Part shown: positions 1 through 10,384 of the stretch, in pieces
How the letters are laid out: each line of letters opens with the position of its first letter
Position numbering within the stretch: position 1 is the stretch's first letter
DNA from: Heloderma charlesbogerti
Lineage: Eukaryota; Chordata; Lepidosauria; Squamata; Helodermatidae
Length of the DNA: 64,000 nt
Direction: 5' to 3'
Assembly: GCA_026122225.1 (NCBI GenBank)
Contig: JANEZZ010002200.1
Location: 310,001-374,000, forward strand
Notes under the pieces: generated by a model
Databases searched by the model: none
What the model saw: only the letters and a program-made list of their open reading frames with translations
What the model was told of the DNA's origin: nothing
Translations under genes and position numbers: made by a program

Positions 1-175
1 CTTCCTTGCTGATGCATTGTCCCTGGGGCTGAGACACTTTGTCACTTGGGCTCCTTGTACTTAGACAGCTGGATCCCTCGCAAGCATGTCTCCTTATATA
101 GATAGACCCAACTGCTGCTGCAGGGAATTTGATTGGAGGGACTCATTTGAAAAGCAAGGGAGGCTGTGTGTGAAC
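1..175. other. Unassigned left flank
   Basis: No gene or repeat was recognised. It is the flank of the first hAT-like terminus, which begins with TAGGGATG at 176. Confidence 0.4.
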
Positions 176-614
176 TAGGGATGGCGGAGAATTCAGTGGA
201 TTTCAGTGCACTGGCATTCGGCCCCCCGAAACCTGTGGCGGAATGGCCTCCCACCCTCCGCCACTCCGCGGAATCCCCCTAGGACAAAACTTACCTGGGG
301 CGGATGTTCCGGTGGCGGCGGCTCCAGCAGTGGCTCTGGTGGCGGCGGCAGTGGCTAGGGATGTCGGAGAATTTCTCCACGAATCTCCGGGAGGCCGAAT
401 GCCAACGCATTCGGCCCCCCGAAATTGGTGGGGAAATTCTCCGACACCCCCCGCCCCCCCCCCCGGGATGGGACTTACCTCGTGCGAATGTCCCTCTCGG
501 TGGCGGGTCCTGGCGGTGGTTCGGCGGCGGTTCGGTGGCGGTTCGGCGGCAGCCGGTCTTCCGACTGGCTGCCACTGTCGCCATTTCCCAGTAAAGTAAA
601 AAAAACAAAACAAA

Positions 615-868
615 ACGTGATAGGCTACGTAAAGATTTACATAGCCTATCACAGCTAGATTTTCAAAGTCAGCCGTGATAGGCTATGTCGATTCTTACGA
701 AGTTCCTTCCAAAAAACAGGGCCCATGGGCGCCGCCATTTGCGTACGCACTTTTTTTTTCTCAAAGTCAGCCGTGATAGGCTACATAAAGATGTACGTAG
801 CCTATCACGGCTGACTTTGAAAATCTAGCCGTGATAGGCTATGTAAATCTTTACGTAGCCTATCACGT
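615..868. repeat. Long inverted repeat made of nested palindromes
   Basis: Bases 615-685 and 798-868 are near-perfect reverse complements of about 71 bp, with one mismatch seen by eye. Each arm contains a complete GTGATAGGC..GCCTATCAC palindrome. A third palindrome at 771-810 straddles the inner end of the right arm. The matching inner palindrome on the left (673 onward) is broken: after GGCTATGT it runs into unrelated sequence that contains the segment shared with 3856-3878. Confidence 0.9.
700..722 (+). repeat. 23-bp segment identical to 3856-3878
   Basis: This stretch begins aagttccttcc and ends acagggc, and is identical over 23 bases to 3856-3878. It interrupts the expected second half of a family palindrome. 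The copy at 3856 abuts, and overlaps by four bases, the left end of a Harbinger-like MITE. No repeat family was recognised. Confidence 0.75.
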
Positions 869-1193
869 TTTTTGTGTGTTTTTTTTACATAACTTTTTTC
901 TTTCGCGGCCGGAGAGGCGGGGTGCTCCCCCCCCCCCGGCCAGAATTTCAGCGGGGAGGGATGGGGCGCCTCCCCCCCCGAAAACAGCTGCGGGACCAGG
1001 TAAGGGACTTTCGTCCATCCCTAGCAGTGGCAGCTGGTCTCTCAGCTGGCTGCTGTGGCCATAAATGGCGGCTGTCGTAGCGGCCACCATTTGCGTCCTG
1101 CCAGGCTCCCGTGATAGGCTACATAAGTATTTACGTAGCCTATCACGGCAAAGGCAGCTACGCAAATGGCGGCCACTATGTAGCTCAATCTGC

Positions 1194-1585
1194 CCCTCCC
1201 CCCCGGAATCCTAGCCAGCTGGGTCAGCTCTGTAGCGATTCCATGGAGCCGCCGGCTGGCTCCGGAGCGCCAGCAATACGGCCACCATTGATTGCCATAT
1301 CGCTGGCTGGGTGGATTGACTGTGGACGCAAATGGCATCCACTATGCCATTTGCGGCCGTAAAGGTCTTAGTTTAAGGTAAATGCAGCTGGCTGCATTTA
1401 GCTTAAACTAAGACCTTTATGGCCGCAAATGGCGTACTGGATGCCACTTGTTTCTGCAGTCAATCTGCCCAGCCAGCGATACGGCAATGGCAGCCATATC
1501 ACTGGTGCTCTGGAGCTGGCCAGTGGGGAGGATCCGGCTGGCAAGGATTCCTCCAGGAGGTGGAGGTAAGTCTTCTGATCCTCCA
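1194..1585. repeat. Large foldback centred near 1389
   Basis: The sequence folds on itself about TAAATGCAGC-TG-GCTGCATTTA (1379-1400). The inner arms (1360-1388 and 1391-1419) are almost perfect. The arms continue outward with mismatches and small indels through GCCATTTGCGGCC, GCTGGCTGGG and GGCTCCGGAGC to about 1194 and 1585. Each arm is about 190 bp. The composition and the AAATGGC/GCCATTT units match the hairpin hAT-like family. Confidence 0.8.
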
Positions 1586-1658
1586 TGGACTCTGGGGGGC
1601 TGGATTCTTTTGAATCCGGCCTCACTGGGGTCCGTGGAGGATGTCTCTCCCATCCCTA

Positions 1659-1861
1659 GCTATTTATCAATTTTAAATTATGACCTGAGTGGCGAGATTG
1701 TTGCATATGGACTGGGTCCATACACAAATCTGGAAGCATCTGTGGTAGGCATGGAGCAGCAAACAAGGCAAGCCCACCTCGTTTTCTCTTGCAGGCTTCA
1801 GTATCCTGGGCAGGGGTGGGGGGAATCCCCATTCAATACCCAGGGAGAGCAATCTTACAAA
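1659..1861. other. Unassigned sequence
   Basis: Nothing recognisable; it lies between the hairpin element and a CR1 fragment. Confidence 0.4.
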
Positions 1862-1862
1862 G

Positions 1863-1945
1863 AGAAGAACAGCCCTGCTGGATCAGACCAAGGGTCCATC
1901 CCATCCATCATTCTGTTCACACAGTAGCCATCCAGATGCCCAAAG
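1863..1945 (-). mobile_element. CR1-like LINE 3' fragment
   Basis: It contains CCCTGCTGGATCAGACCAAG followed by a diverged TCTGTTCACACAGTAGCC. That is the reverse complement of the 3' end of a CR1 subfamily also present at 9292, 37774 and 54531. Non-coding 3' tail only. Confidence 0.7.
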
Positions 1946-2395
1946 GAAATGGTTCCATTGAACAGGAAGAAATACTGAGTCTGATAAAATACGCACAATT
2001 GAAAAGCGTGTAAAGAAAAATGTGTACATTTCAAAAATGTACACAAGCAAGCTTTAGTCAATGGGTAGATGCATACAGAAATGTGTAAGATTTGAAAGAT
2101 GTGCACAGAAACGTGCAACTGTAAAAGAAATATGCAAAAAACTATGTACAGACTCATTTCTGTTAAAAAAAATCTTCACAGAACAAACTCTGAGGTGGGA
2201 AATGAAGGAAATAGATAAAAACAGCCCCGACAGATCCATCCATCACTACTCTACACCTGGAGCTTCACCACTCAAGGCTAAATCCTGCCTTCTTACCAGA
2301 GCTTCTGCTTCTGGATTCTTTGCAGGATTAAGACCTGCTCCTTTACACAGGTGGACATGTACTTTGAATCAGGGAATTCCTTTCTCAGCAAGTTC

Positions 2396-2635
2396 TACAT
2401 GTTTCATTTTACAGCCACTGGATGGCGCTATGGTTATAGCAGATCTGTGCAATTACACTCAGTGGATTAATGTTCCTTATCAGGTTATCTTTGATCATTT
2501 AAAAAGCGGGGTAAAGGTCAGAAAGTGTGGGAGACACCCTGGAGGTTGACGACATCATGTAAAGGACCCACAAACTTCCGTGACTGACCAATCATGAGTG
2601 TTCAATAAAAGCCTTGTGTAGAAATGCTGTTGGAG
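2396..2635 (+). repeat. Unclassified interspersed repeat, copy 1 (partial)
   Basis: It aligns by eye with 38195-38460 and with the reverse complement of 31366-31610. Shared landmarks are GTTTCATTTTACAG, a CTGGATGGCGC block, AGACACCCTGGAGG, GACATCATGTAAAGGAC and ATAAAAGCC. It lacks the other end of the family, which carries an inverted TTTAAA-rich segment. The class of element is unknown. Confidence 0.65.
2415..2428 (+). promoter_or_regulatory. CTCF-like motif in repeat copy 1
   Basis: CCACTGGATGGCGC matches the vertebrate CTCF core (CCASYAGRKGGCRS) at all but one position, with G for A at position 6. Homologous positions in the other two copies also resemble the motif. No binding evidence is available. 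Confidence 0.4.
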
Positions 2636-2704
2636 TGTTCTGTGCTACAGGGATAGGATGGAATGGCCCTTGAGTGTGGTAATTTGGCTACTTGAAGACC
2701 ATGC

Positions 2705-2912
2705 CTTGAGGGACTGGAGCTCAATGGTTGAGCACCTGCTTTGCATGCAGAAGATCTCAGGTTCAATCCCTGGCAGCATCTCCAGGCAGGGCTGGAAAAA
2801 CTTGTGCCAGAAACCCTGGAGACCTGCTGCTGCCAATCAGTATCAACAATACTGGGCTAGATGGACCAAGGGTCTGACTCAGAATAAGGCAGCTTCGTAT
2901 GTTCTTTTGCAT
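2705..2912 (+). mobile_element. tRNA-derived SINE
   Basis: A box-A-like AGCTCAATGGTTGAGC and a box-B-like GGTTCAATCCC identify a tRNA-type polymerase III promoter. The body follows a common reptilian SINE: GCATGCAGAAGATC, TCTCCAGGCAGGGCTGG, GGGCTAGATGGACCAAGG, GGCAGCTTCGTATGTTC. Related copies are at 13993 and, inverted, at 41342. Confidence 0.85.
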
Positions 2913-3855
2913 CATCTTTCTGCTGTCCAGATTGTCTTTTCCCCCCTCAGCCTTTCAAGGGGAAAGTAGCTCATCTTGGCAGAAGGCTGAAAGGAAGATC
3001 TACAGATGTCTTATTTATCCAAACGCCTGTCCAGCCCTAAGAGAAGGAAAACCCTTCACAACCCCTCAAGGAGTCCTGGCCATCTTCCTTTGTGCCACCG
3101 CTTTGGCACCACGTCGTAGCCTTCAGGACTGCTGCTGTTGGCTTCCACTGATGTCGCCTGCCAGAGAGGTCGGCACAAAGCACAACTGCTTTCCCTGTGA
3201 GCAGCTGAGCACACCAGGCAACCCCTTCTGCTCCTGGCTCCCATCGTCTCCGGGAGAGCCGAGCTGGAACGGAGCATGTCTCCTTGTGCCATTCGGCCAG
3301 CTTGCGGCGGCATTTAGCAAGCCAATGCCACCAAATGAGTTTCATGCTTCAAAAAAGAAAAACGGAAGCACCTCTCTCCTTTTCTTATTTTGTTTGGAGT
3401 AGAGAGTTCTTCCTGGTCTGCATTTCGGAGGAAAAGCGAAGAGACTTCCTGCATATATCCACACTGAGCCCCTTTTCGCTTTCTTGTGAAGGAACCTTGA
3501 GAGTAAACTTACCTGCCCGATGATCCACACAGCGGGGGGAGGGGGATACCCTGCTTATCAGGTGGCTACTGAGCCCGTCCAAAATGGAAACCCAAGTGCC
3601 TGATCGATGCTGCTGTGTACGTGTGTGGAGCAGAGGATAGAGGATTTTATGTGCCAGTGGATGGGTGATGACAATCCTAAAGTTTCTTCTGGAGCTTTTC
3701 TTCACGGGCACCACTGCAGGTTCCAGTGTGCAGAAGGACAAGATCCATGAGTTACAATCGAAGTCTTGCTCTTGGATATAGTCGAGATTAGGGCTGTGCT
3801 GAATATTTGCCAGTTTCAATACTGGGGTCAAAACTAGTAAATTTTAGTGGAGTGA
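2913..3855. other. Unassigned sequence
   Basis: Open frames on both strands show no recognisable domain and no splice-flanked exon. Nothing else was identified. Confidence 0.4.
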
Positions 3856-3878
3856 AAGTTCCTTCCAAAAAACAGGGC
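3856..3878 (+). repeat. 23-bp segment identical to 700-722
   Basis: It is an exact copy of 700-722, and its last four bases are the first four of the adjacent MITE. The surrounding sequence on either side is not shared. Confidence 0.75.
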
Positions 3879-3994
3879 ACAATCTTAGGCATATTTAGCA
3901 GGGGGAAAGTCCTCCAACTCCCGGCATGGCTGGCTGGGGAATGCTGGGAGCTGTAGGACTTTTTTTCTGTCTAAACACACATGGGATTGCGCCC
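3875..3994. mobile_element. Harbinger-like palindromic MITE
   Basis: About 120 bp, with ends GGGCACAATC and GATTGCGCCC, and arms that fold through GTCCTCCAACTCCC and GGGAGCTGTAGGAC. Sister copies at 14965, 17152 and 53307 are flanked by 3-bp TAA or TTA duplications, as in PIF/Harbinger. This copy has TTA on the right but ACA on the left. Confidence 0.75.
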
Positions 3995-3997
3995 TTA

Positions 3998-4419
3998 GGG
4001 AGCAATCCTATCTGGATCTGACCCTGGGGGCGACTGCCTATCCAGTGCAGGGTGGGAGGAGTGGTGAGGAGTGGATTTCCTCCTTGCTCCCCCCACTCTG
4101 CTTTCAGGGCTAGACAGCCGATTTCGGCTGTCTAGCAGCAGGACCTTGGGGCGCGGGAAGCGGTGGCCGTACGATGCGACGTACCTGCATTTCCGACCAC
4201 CCCGCCCCGCCCCTGGGAATGCCCCATTTGTGCTGCTCTGCACTGCTCTTATGAATGCGGAGTGTGGGGCACTCATGCTGTCTACAAAGTGGCGTGGAAG
4301 GGGGTGGGTGTTGGTTCTCCAGGAACCAACCTCGGTGCTCAGGCTCTGAGGTCAGTTCCCAGGATCCAACCTATCCTATGGCTGTCTAGCCGCCAACTAG
4401 CAGCCATAGGATTGCGCCC
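3998..4419. mobile_element. Harbinger-like foldback element
   Basis: The ends GGGAGCAATCCTAT and ATAGGATTGCGCCC are inverted repeats, flanked by TTA at 3995-3997 and 4420-4422. The interior is GC-rich and non-coding. It abuts the 120-bp MITE, so the TTA between them serves both. Confidence 0.7.
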
Positions 4420-7090
4420 TTAGAGTGTGAAAACTAATTCCCCATCTTCAGTCCTGTTAGGTGCCCCTGTATCTCCTGGCTGTATCTCCTGCTTTGGGGT
4501 TGCTCCCATTCACAGCTGCTGCTGCTGCTTCCTCCTTCCAGGGTCAGTCACATGACATGGGTAATCCAAGCCAATCAGGGATCACCACATGGGATGATAT
4601 CACAATGATACATAATCCTACACATTAGGATACATAATAGCATCACTGAGAGTAAATGAGGGCAAATCAGAATGAACAAGTAAGGGCTTGTTATTTTTAT
4701 TTTTAAAAAGCAAATCTTGTTTTGCTAGGAATGCCCTCCCCCCACAAAAAGATTTACTCAAATGGGAAGTGTTATTCAATGCTGCTGAAAATATTTCCAC
4801 CAAATGGGAAGTAGTTTCATCTCTGCTCAAGATCAAAGTACAAGAATGCAACATAAAATAAACAAACCCTGCATTTTAAGTGTTTATGTCATAGATTTTT
4901 CATACCCAACTAAGCAACTAAGATCAAACACTCCCCCCAGCCCACTCTTTGGACCCTTTATTTATTATGAAATAAAGGAAAATGTGCTTTTGGCAGTGCA
5001 TCTTGTACACAGGTCTATTTATTTGTTCATTTTGTACAAGTCAGTAGGTAGATCTCAGTAAACAGGTCAGGCATATTAGTACTTCTAAGGAATAATCACA
5101 TGTGGTCTAAAATGGGGTGACGGGAGGGTGACTCCTGCCTATACACCCTCCTTAAATGATGCCTTTTCTTTTTCTGGCTTTCTTCTCTTATTGTCTGATG
5201 TGATTCTAGCCATGGGAGACTTGGGCTTGATTCTGAGGAAATGATTCAGAGGGGAAAAAAGAGGAATACGAGTGCCTCACCCAGAGATTAGGGCACTGGG
5301 TCCTCTAAATGCTACTCAGAGATAAGAATGCATGCTCCTCTAAGCTACTCACTGCAAAAACGAGTGTTGGTGTATTTAAGTTGCTCTCACTTGCCCTTGC
5401 TGTCACTTGAAAAATAGATATTCAGACTTGTATTTTGATACATTTAGACTGCCAAGAACTGCATCCCAACATCAGGAAAAGTGAAAGATCTGGTGGGCAG
5501 TTAAATTCCGAACCATATGTTAGTCCCAGAGACACATATCAGGTCAACACATGTTGGAATTCGTGAGGATTGAATCCCTCAAGCATCCCTAAAAAATACA
5601 TAACCACTTTCAACCCCAACCTTTGGCCAGATGTTTGGCTGCTGTATCCTAGGACACATTGCTGTTCACTTTCTCCCTGCTCTATTGTGCCTTAAGCAGA
5701 AAGAATCCTTTCCTTAGAATTGTGCACATTTTCCTCAAAATTTCATTTGGAAAAAAAGAGGAAATGTTAACTACACATGATACACAGCCCAAACAAACCC
5801 AGAAAAGAACGGAATTTAACTGAGCAAAAACTGCTGACTGACAATGCACAGCACAGAATGAAAATTCTTCCTGGCTCTCTAATTATCCTTCCCTTCCTGA
5901 CTCCAGTATCACATGTAGCCATGTGTAGAATCATAAAATAATTATGCAGTGTACAAGCTTTCTGGGAGCATGTACCACTGTTTTCCTAATTCTTTATCGC
6001 TCCCATTGATCGTGGCATGTGTGCATTGATCCAAGTCGGCCATCTGGTAAGGCGAGATAAGCGTGGTAGTGTCTTTGCACTGCACTGTCACTCAGGGAGG
6101 GGGCAGACTTTGGCTGTAGGGAATTACGGGGCCAGGATTAGCCCTCGTCCTACGAGTATACTGAATTTGAAATGCAGCGTTGCAGCTGCATGGGCCATGT
6201 TGCTAACTTCTGGGTTTTTGCCCATGCATTGGTTAGATTATTTTCTGTCTCCTTCCTGAGTATACAGATAGAGACAGCACTTGCATGAAGGTGGTATAAC
6301 CGCCCCCCCCTCAATTTTTGGTTTTCCTAAACTTGTGATCGGCAAGTGAATTTTCCCCTTAACAATTGTATATGTGCAAAGTTGCTGGAGAGAACACAAT
6401 TTGGAATTAAAAAACAAACAGGAAGCAGACAGGCAAAGAAAAAATAACCCTTTATAAATGGTCAGGCAAGAAATAGACTCAGTAGTTCGAACCTTCTTGT
6501 CACTTATTCAAGCATATAATCAACTAATTGAGGTGGTAGAATCATTGACTTTTTTTTTAAGCTTCCCAAAAAGACTTTTAATGCCACGCTTTACCTGACT
6601 TTTGCAAGGCTTTTGACTTTGCCTCCCTCCATATATTTTCTCGAACCTGGTCAATTAGACATTTTAAAAAATAAATAAATAACTAAGTGATTGTGCTTTT
6701 GTAAAACAATCAGAACAGCAGCCAAGGCAATGGTTGCCTCATTGTTTCCCTCATCCCCTGCAAATGCCTGCCTGATCTTCTCAAAGCCTTCCCTCTAAAA
6801 TTGAACAATTCTGTCAAAAAAGATTAGTTCTATTTTGTCTGCTGCTCACTGACTATTCATGAATGCAAAGGCAAGGGAGCCCGGAGTGTCATACTAAGTT
6901 GCTAAGGTGGCTGGATTTTGGCTATTGACTTCAGGATACCAACCCGCAACCCACAAAAGAACAACTGCGAGAAGGGTGGGGGGTAGGCAGGAAGGGCCTG
7001 CCATGTGTTCCGGCTATATGCCTCCTTCAACTACCCATTTTAGTCCTTTTGTTGCTACAACTTTTATTGTCATACAGTTGGGAGGTGGGG

Positions 7091-7126
<36 letters not shown>

Positions 7127-7879
7127 GGAGGGAGGCTTCGGGCAGCACCAAGCAGAAAAAAACGGATTAGCATATCACAAGGATCATCTTGCACAGAACC
7201 AAAATCTTTTCAGTATGTATAATTAGTGAATACGGTCTCTCTTCAACCCCCCACCCCCACCCTGTGCCTTTTTGGAGTTTTTGGACAAGGCAAATTAGCT
7301 CCTACCTCTGGCTAGAATATTAGAAGAAAGAAAAAGGAAAGTTTATCATATTCCTCCTCTTTTTCCTCGATAGCCATTTCCTGATGCTGGCTTGAAACAT
7401 TAAGAATATTTTCCAGGTTACTGTCCTTAAAGCACAACACAAATTGTGAACGTAAACCCTGTTTAATCTGGGAAGTGGCGGGAGCTGGGGTGAGAGAAAT
7501 GTGGTTGGATAGAACTGCAATGAGTCAAAAGATTTTCTTTTACTACAAAGGAAAAGGATAGAAAATATTTCTTTAATAGCTGTTTCTGCTATGTGTGAAT
7601 ATGCAACTCCGAGCAATATAATCCCATTTCATTGAGGTTTTATACAAAATTTAAGAGGCATGTTTGTGACTGGCTTCTACCATTTCTTTATCTGTTTGTT
7701 CAAATAAAAAATGGATATTATTTAAGGCATATCTAAAAATAGTCACTGTTTTTTTTCTTCATGCCAGCTGTTTTCGTACAGTTGAAAAGCACTTTCCCTT
7801 TCCACAATTTTTCAGTAATTGCTTCAGAAGTGTTCACCTATTCAGGAAGCATTGCCCTCACTCTGAACAGGTTCTGCTT
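4420..7879. other. Mostly unassigned sequence
   Basis: No gene was recognised. Bases 4550-4610 resemble, inverted, the duplicated unit at 7880-8125 (shared GATCCCTGATTGG type core). A (GA)n microsatellite lies at 7093-7123. The rest is AT-rich and not obviously repetitive. Confidence 0.45.
7093..7123. repeat. (GA)n microsatellite
   Basis: About 31 bp of perfect GA dinucleotide repeat. Confidence 0.95.
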
Positions 7880-8125
7880 GCCCTCAGTGACATCAGCACA
7901 TAGGTGAATCTCATAGCTTAGCATTGTGATGTCACTGTATTTACTATGTGATCCCTGATTGACTAAGATCACCAGTATGAGACTAATTCAGAAAGTATTG
8001 CGTATTTGGAATCACTTTCATTTATGGTCAGTGATGTCAGTACATAGCCAAATCTGATTGGGTATGGAACACTGTGACACCCTCATATTCCCTACATGGT
8101 CCCTGATTGGCTAGGATCACAAGTA
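7880..8125. repeat. Imperfect tandem duplication
   Basis: Two diverged units (about 7880-7980 and 8030-8125) both run from CAGTGAYRTCAG through a GTGAYGTCAC-like block to GGTCCCTGATTGG or TGATCCCTGATTG and AAGATCAC or AGGATCAC. Related single units occur inverted near 4550-4610 and 55565-55630, so this is an interspersed repeat rather than a purely local duplication. Confidence 0.6.
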
Positions 8126-9290
8126 ATGTAAGAATGTGAAAGAAGCGCTAATTTGGAAGAAATAGTGCTAAAGTAGTAGCAAGAAGGGGAAACAAGGACC
8201 CTGAAAAGGATAGGTGACTATGCCAATACTGGGGGGTGGGGAGAATTTCTACCCTCTATCCCAAAATAGCTAACATCAGCTTGGAAGAAAAAAAAAGAGG
8301 GAGGGAAATAACCTAATTTGTTTTTCTGCATGTCCTTGATTTTGGATTTAGGGCAAATCCAGGGGGACGTTCTGAATGTTAAAGTGAGTGGGACCCGTGC
8401 CAGGGTGCTACCTTCCCCATTCATGTGCCCAAGAGAATTTATCAAATGATTTGCCACCAATGTTTGGGGGTGGGGGTTGAAACTATAAAGAATACATGGA
8501 TTTTGAAATGAATAGAATTACTGAAAGGAGTCAGCCAAGAAAATGGATATGTCCATTCATTTCATGTTTATTTCTGTGATATGTTTTTGTGCTTAAGGAG
8601 GAGATTAAGCAAAACAGGCCAGCAATGGCCTTTATAGATATTGCATCCATTTCTCATTTGACTAAAGACTCTTTTTTTTTTTAAGTATCTGTCATCTAAA
8701 CTAACACAATTGCAATACTTGCAGAGAGAGCGCACCACTCAGTGGAAGCAGAAATAAGTGGAAAACATTTGACCTTGTAAATGGAACAGCAGTGTACAGA
8801 TTAAAAAGGGCAATTCTCTGATTTTTTTTCTGTATTCAGATTGACTTTTGTGGAGGGAAGCAGGTGTAGCCATATTACTGAGATGTCATACAAGCATCAG
8901 CTCTCACCCCCTCCCCTAATTATCCTCACAAGGAGTTGTGCAGACAATTTTTATTTTTTATTTTATTTAGGCATTTACTGTGTGGACAGTATTATTTATT
9001 CATTTGTTTATAAAATTTAGAGATTGCTACTCAGCAGAAACAAAAATCACTGTTGGGAATGAACAATACAAATTCTACCATGAAACAACTCCAACAATAA
9101 ACTCTAAATATGCAATGCCAATCACAAGAAAGGATGCATAAAAAACTGTTCAAGGACAGCAGTAATCAGGCCCTGGAACATAGTGGAACAAGAATGTCTC
9201 CATGAATTATCTAAAACTTAATAGAGATGGGATATGGTGGACTTTTCTAGAGAGGGCATTCCAGGTCCTGTATCCACCAGCCAGCAGAAC
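8126..9290. other. Unassigned AT-rich sequence
   Basis: A stretch near 8945-9120 with TTTATTTTATTTAGG and tandem CAACTCCAACAATAA-like text resembles an old inverted LINE 3' end. Nothing else was recognised. Confidence 0.4.
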
Positions 9291-9291
9291 A

Positions 9292-9905
9292 AACATAAGA
9301 ACTACGAACATAAGAAGACCCCTGCTGGATCAGACCCAGGGTACATCTATTCCAGCATTCTGTTCACCCAGTGGCCATGCTGCCTCTGATACTGAAGGTG
9401 GCATATAGCAATCAAGCCTAGCAGCCATTGATAACCTTCTCCTCCAGGAATTTGCCTAACCACCTTTATAAAGCCATCCAAACTGATGGCCATCACTACA
9501 TCCTTTGGTAGTGAATTCCATAGTTTAACTCTGTGCTATGTGAAGAAGTACTTCCTCTTATATGTCCTGAATCTCCCACCAATCACCTTCATAGGTTGAC
9601 CCCATTGGGTTCTAGTATTTTGAGAGAGGGAGAAAAATGTCTCTCAATCCACATTCTCTACACCATGCATAATTTTGTAGACCTCTATCATGTCTCCCCT
9701 TACCTTCCTTTTTTCCAAGCTAAGCAATCCCAGGAGTTGTAAGCTTCCCTCATAGGGGAGATGCTCCAGCCCCTTGATCATTTCAGTTGCCCTTTTCTGC
9801 ACTTTTTCTAGCTGTACAATATCTTTTTTTTAGGTGCAGTGGCCAGAAGTGTATATAGTATTCTAAATGTGGTTGCACCTTAGATTTGTATAGGGCCAGT
9901 ATGAT
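9292..9905 (-). mobile_element. CR1-like LINE 3' region
   Basis: It starts with the reversed CR1 tail GAACATAAGAAGACC, CTGCTGGATCAGACCCAGG, TTCCAGCATTCTGTTC. It continues into reversed CR1 sequence (GGTAGTGAATTCCATAG, CATGTCTCCCCTTACC, CTTTTTCTAGCTG). The reading frame is too decayed to follow. It is truncated at its 5' end near 9905. Confidence 0.8.
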
Positions 9906-10384
9906 TTTGGCAGTTTTTTTCTGCTGTCAGAATGGATTCCTCTTCCCTCTGCAGCCCCCAGAGCAGATCTGGGGAATCATTGAGGGATTCAGGGGGCAGT
10001 GGAAGTCCAGTTGCATGAGTGGAAGTCCACTTGCTGATGTTGGAACTCCCACAGAGAAGGCAGGACTCTGTTCCCTTTCTAAATTTGGTCAGTTGGTGAT
10101 ATTTTTAGATCCATGATCCATCCACTCCTTTTAAAAAGCAATTTAAAAAAGCAATCTTGTATGCTTGCTCATTTTAGATACTTTTACCATGATCTTCACA
10201 CAGCTAGGCTTCCAGAGTGGCTTACATAAAACTAATAAAAACCCTAAAATCGTAATGAGCAATAAAATCATGAAGTCATAAATGATCAATCAATGATACA
10301 CATCCAAAATCCTAGTAGACTAATCTCTCTCTTACAAATAAAAAAGAAAAACTTACTATCTTAGTGGATGGTGGGAATGCTATG
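9906..10384. other. Unassigned; possible LINE tail
   Basis: Bases 10190-10320 resemble an old inverted L2/CR1-type 3' end (AGAGTGGCTTACATAAAACT, ATAAAATCATG). Otherwise nothing was recognised. Confidence 0.4.

Larger units (their letters stand above)
356..1023 (+). mobile_element. Non-autonomous hAT-like hairpin element, nested copy
   Basis: It begins TAGGGATGTCGGAGAATTTC and ends CCATCCCTA, with inverted termini of 8-9 bp. The flanking 8-bp repeat gcagtggc at 348-355 and 1024-1031 is exact, which is the hallmark of hAT insertion. The two ends differ further in. End A (left) has a subterminal palindrome around GAATGCC..GCATTCGG. End B (right) reads, on the reverse strand, TAGGGATGGACGAAAGTCCC. 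The interior holds three 36-40 bp palindromes (617-652, 771-810, 829-867), themselves folded into a larger inverted repeat, and a GCCGCCATTTGCG segment at 731-743. There is no coding capacity. It was probably mobilised by an autonomous hAT transposase encoded elsewhere (inference). Confidence 0.88.
176..1658. mobile_element. Composite of GC-rich hAT-like hairpin elements
   Basis: The block starts with TAGGGATGGCGGAG and ends with CATCCCTA, the inverted termini of the hairpin hAT-like family described at 356-1023. Both outer ends resemble the same terminus (end A, followed by a palindromic subterminal segment ending in GCATTCGGCC on the left). The 8 bases outside each end (gtgtgaac and gctattta) do not match. 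The block is therefore probably two older, partly deleted or rearranged copies rather than one intact insertion. A younger copy sits inside at 356-1023. The older DNA also contains a palindrome of the family at 1109-1148 and a large foldback at 1194-1585. No transposase is visible. Confidence 0.7.

Noticed and set aside
617..867. CRISPR-like array from the repeated palindromes
   Set aside because: The units are irregularly spaced, lie within a eukaryotic DNA transposon, and lack uniform spacers; there are no cas genes.
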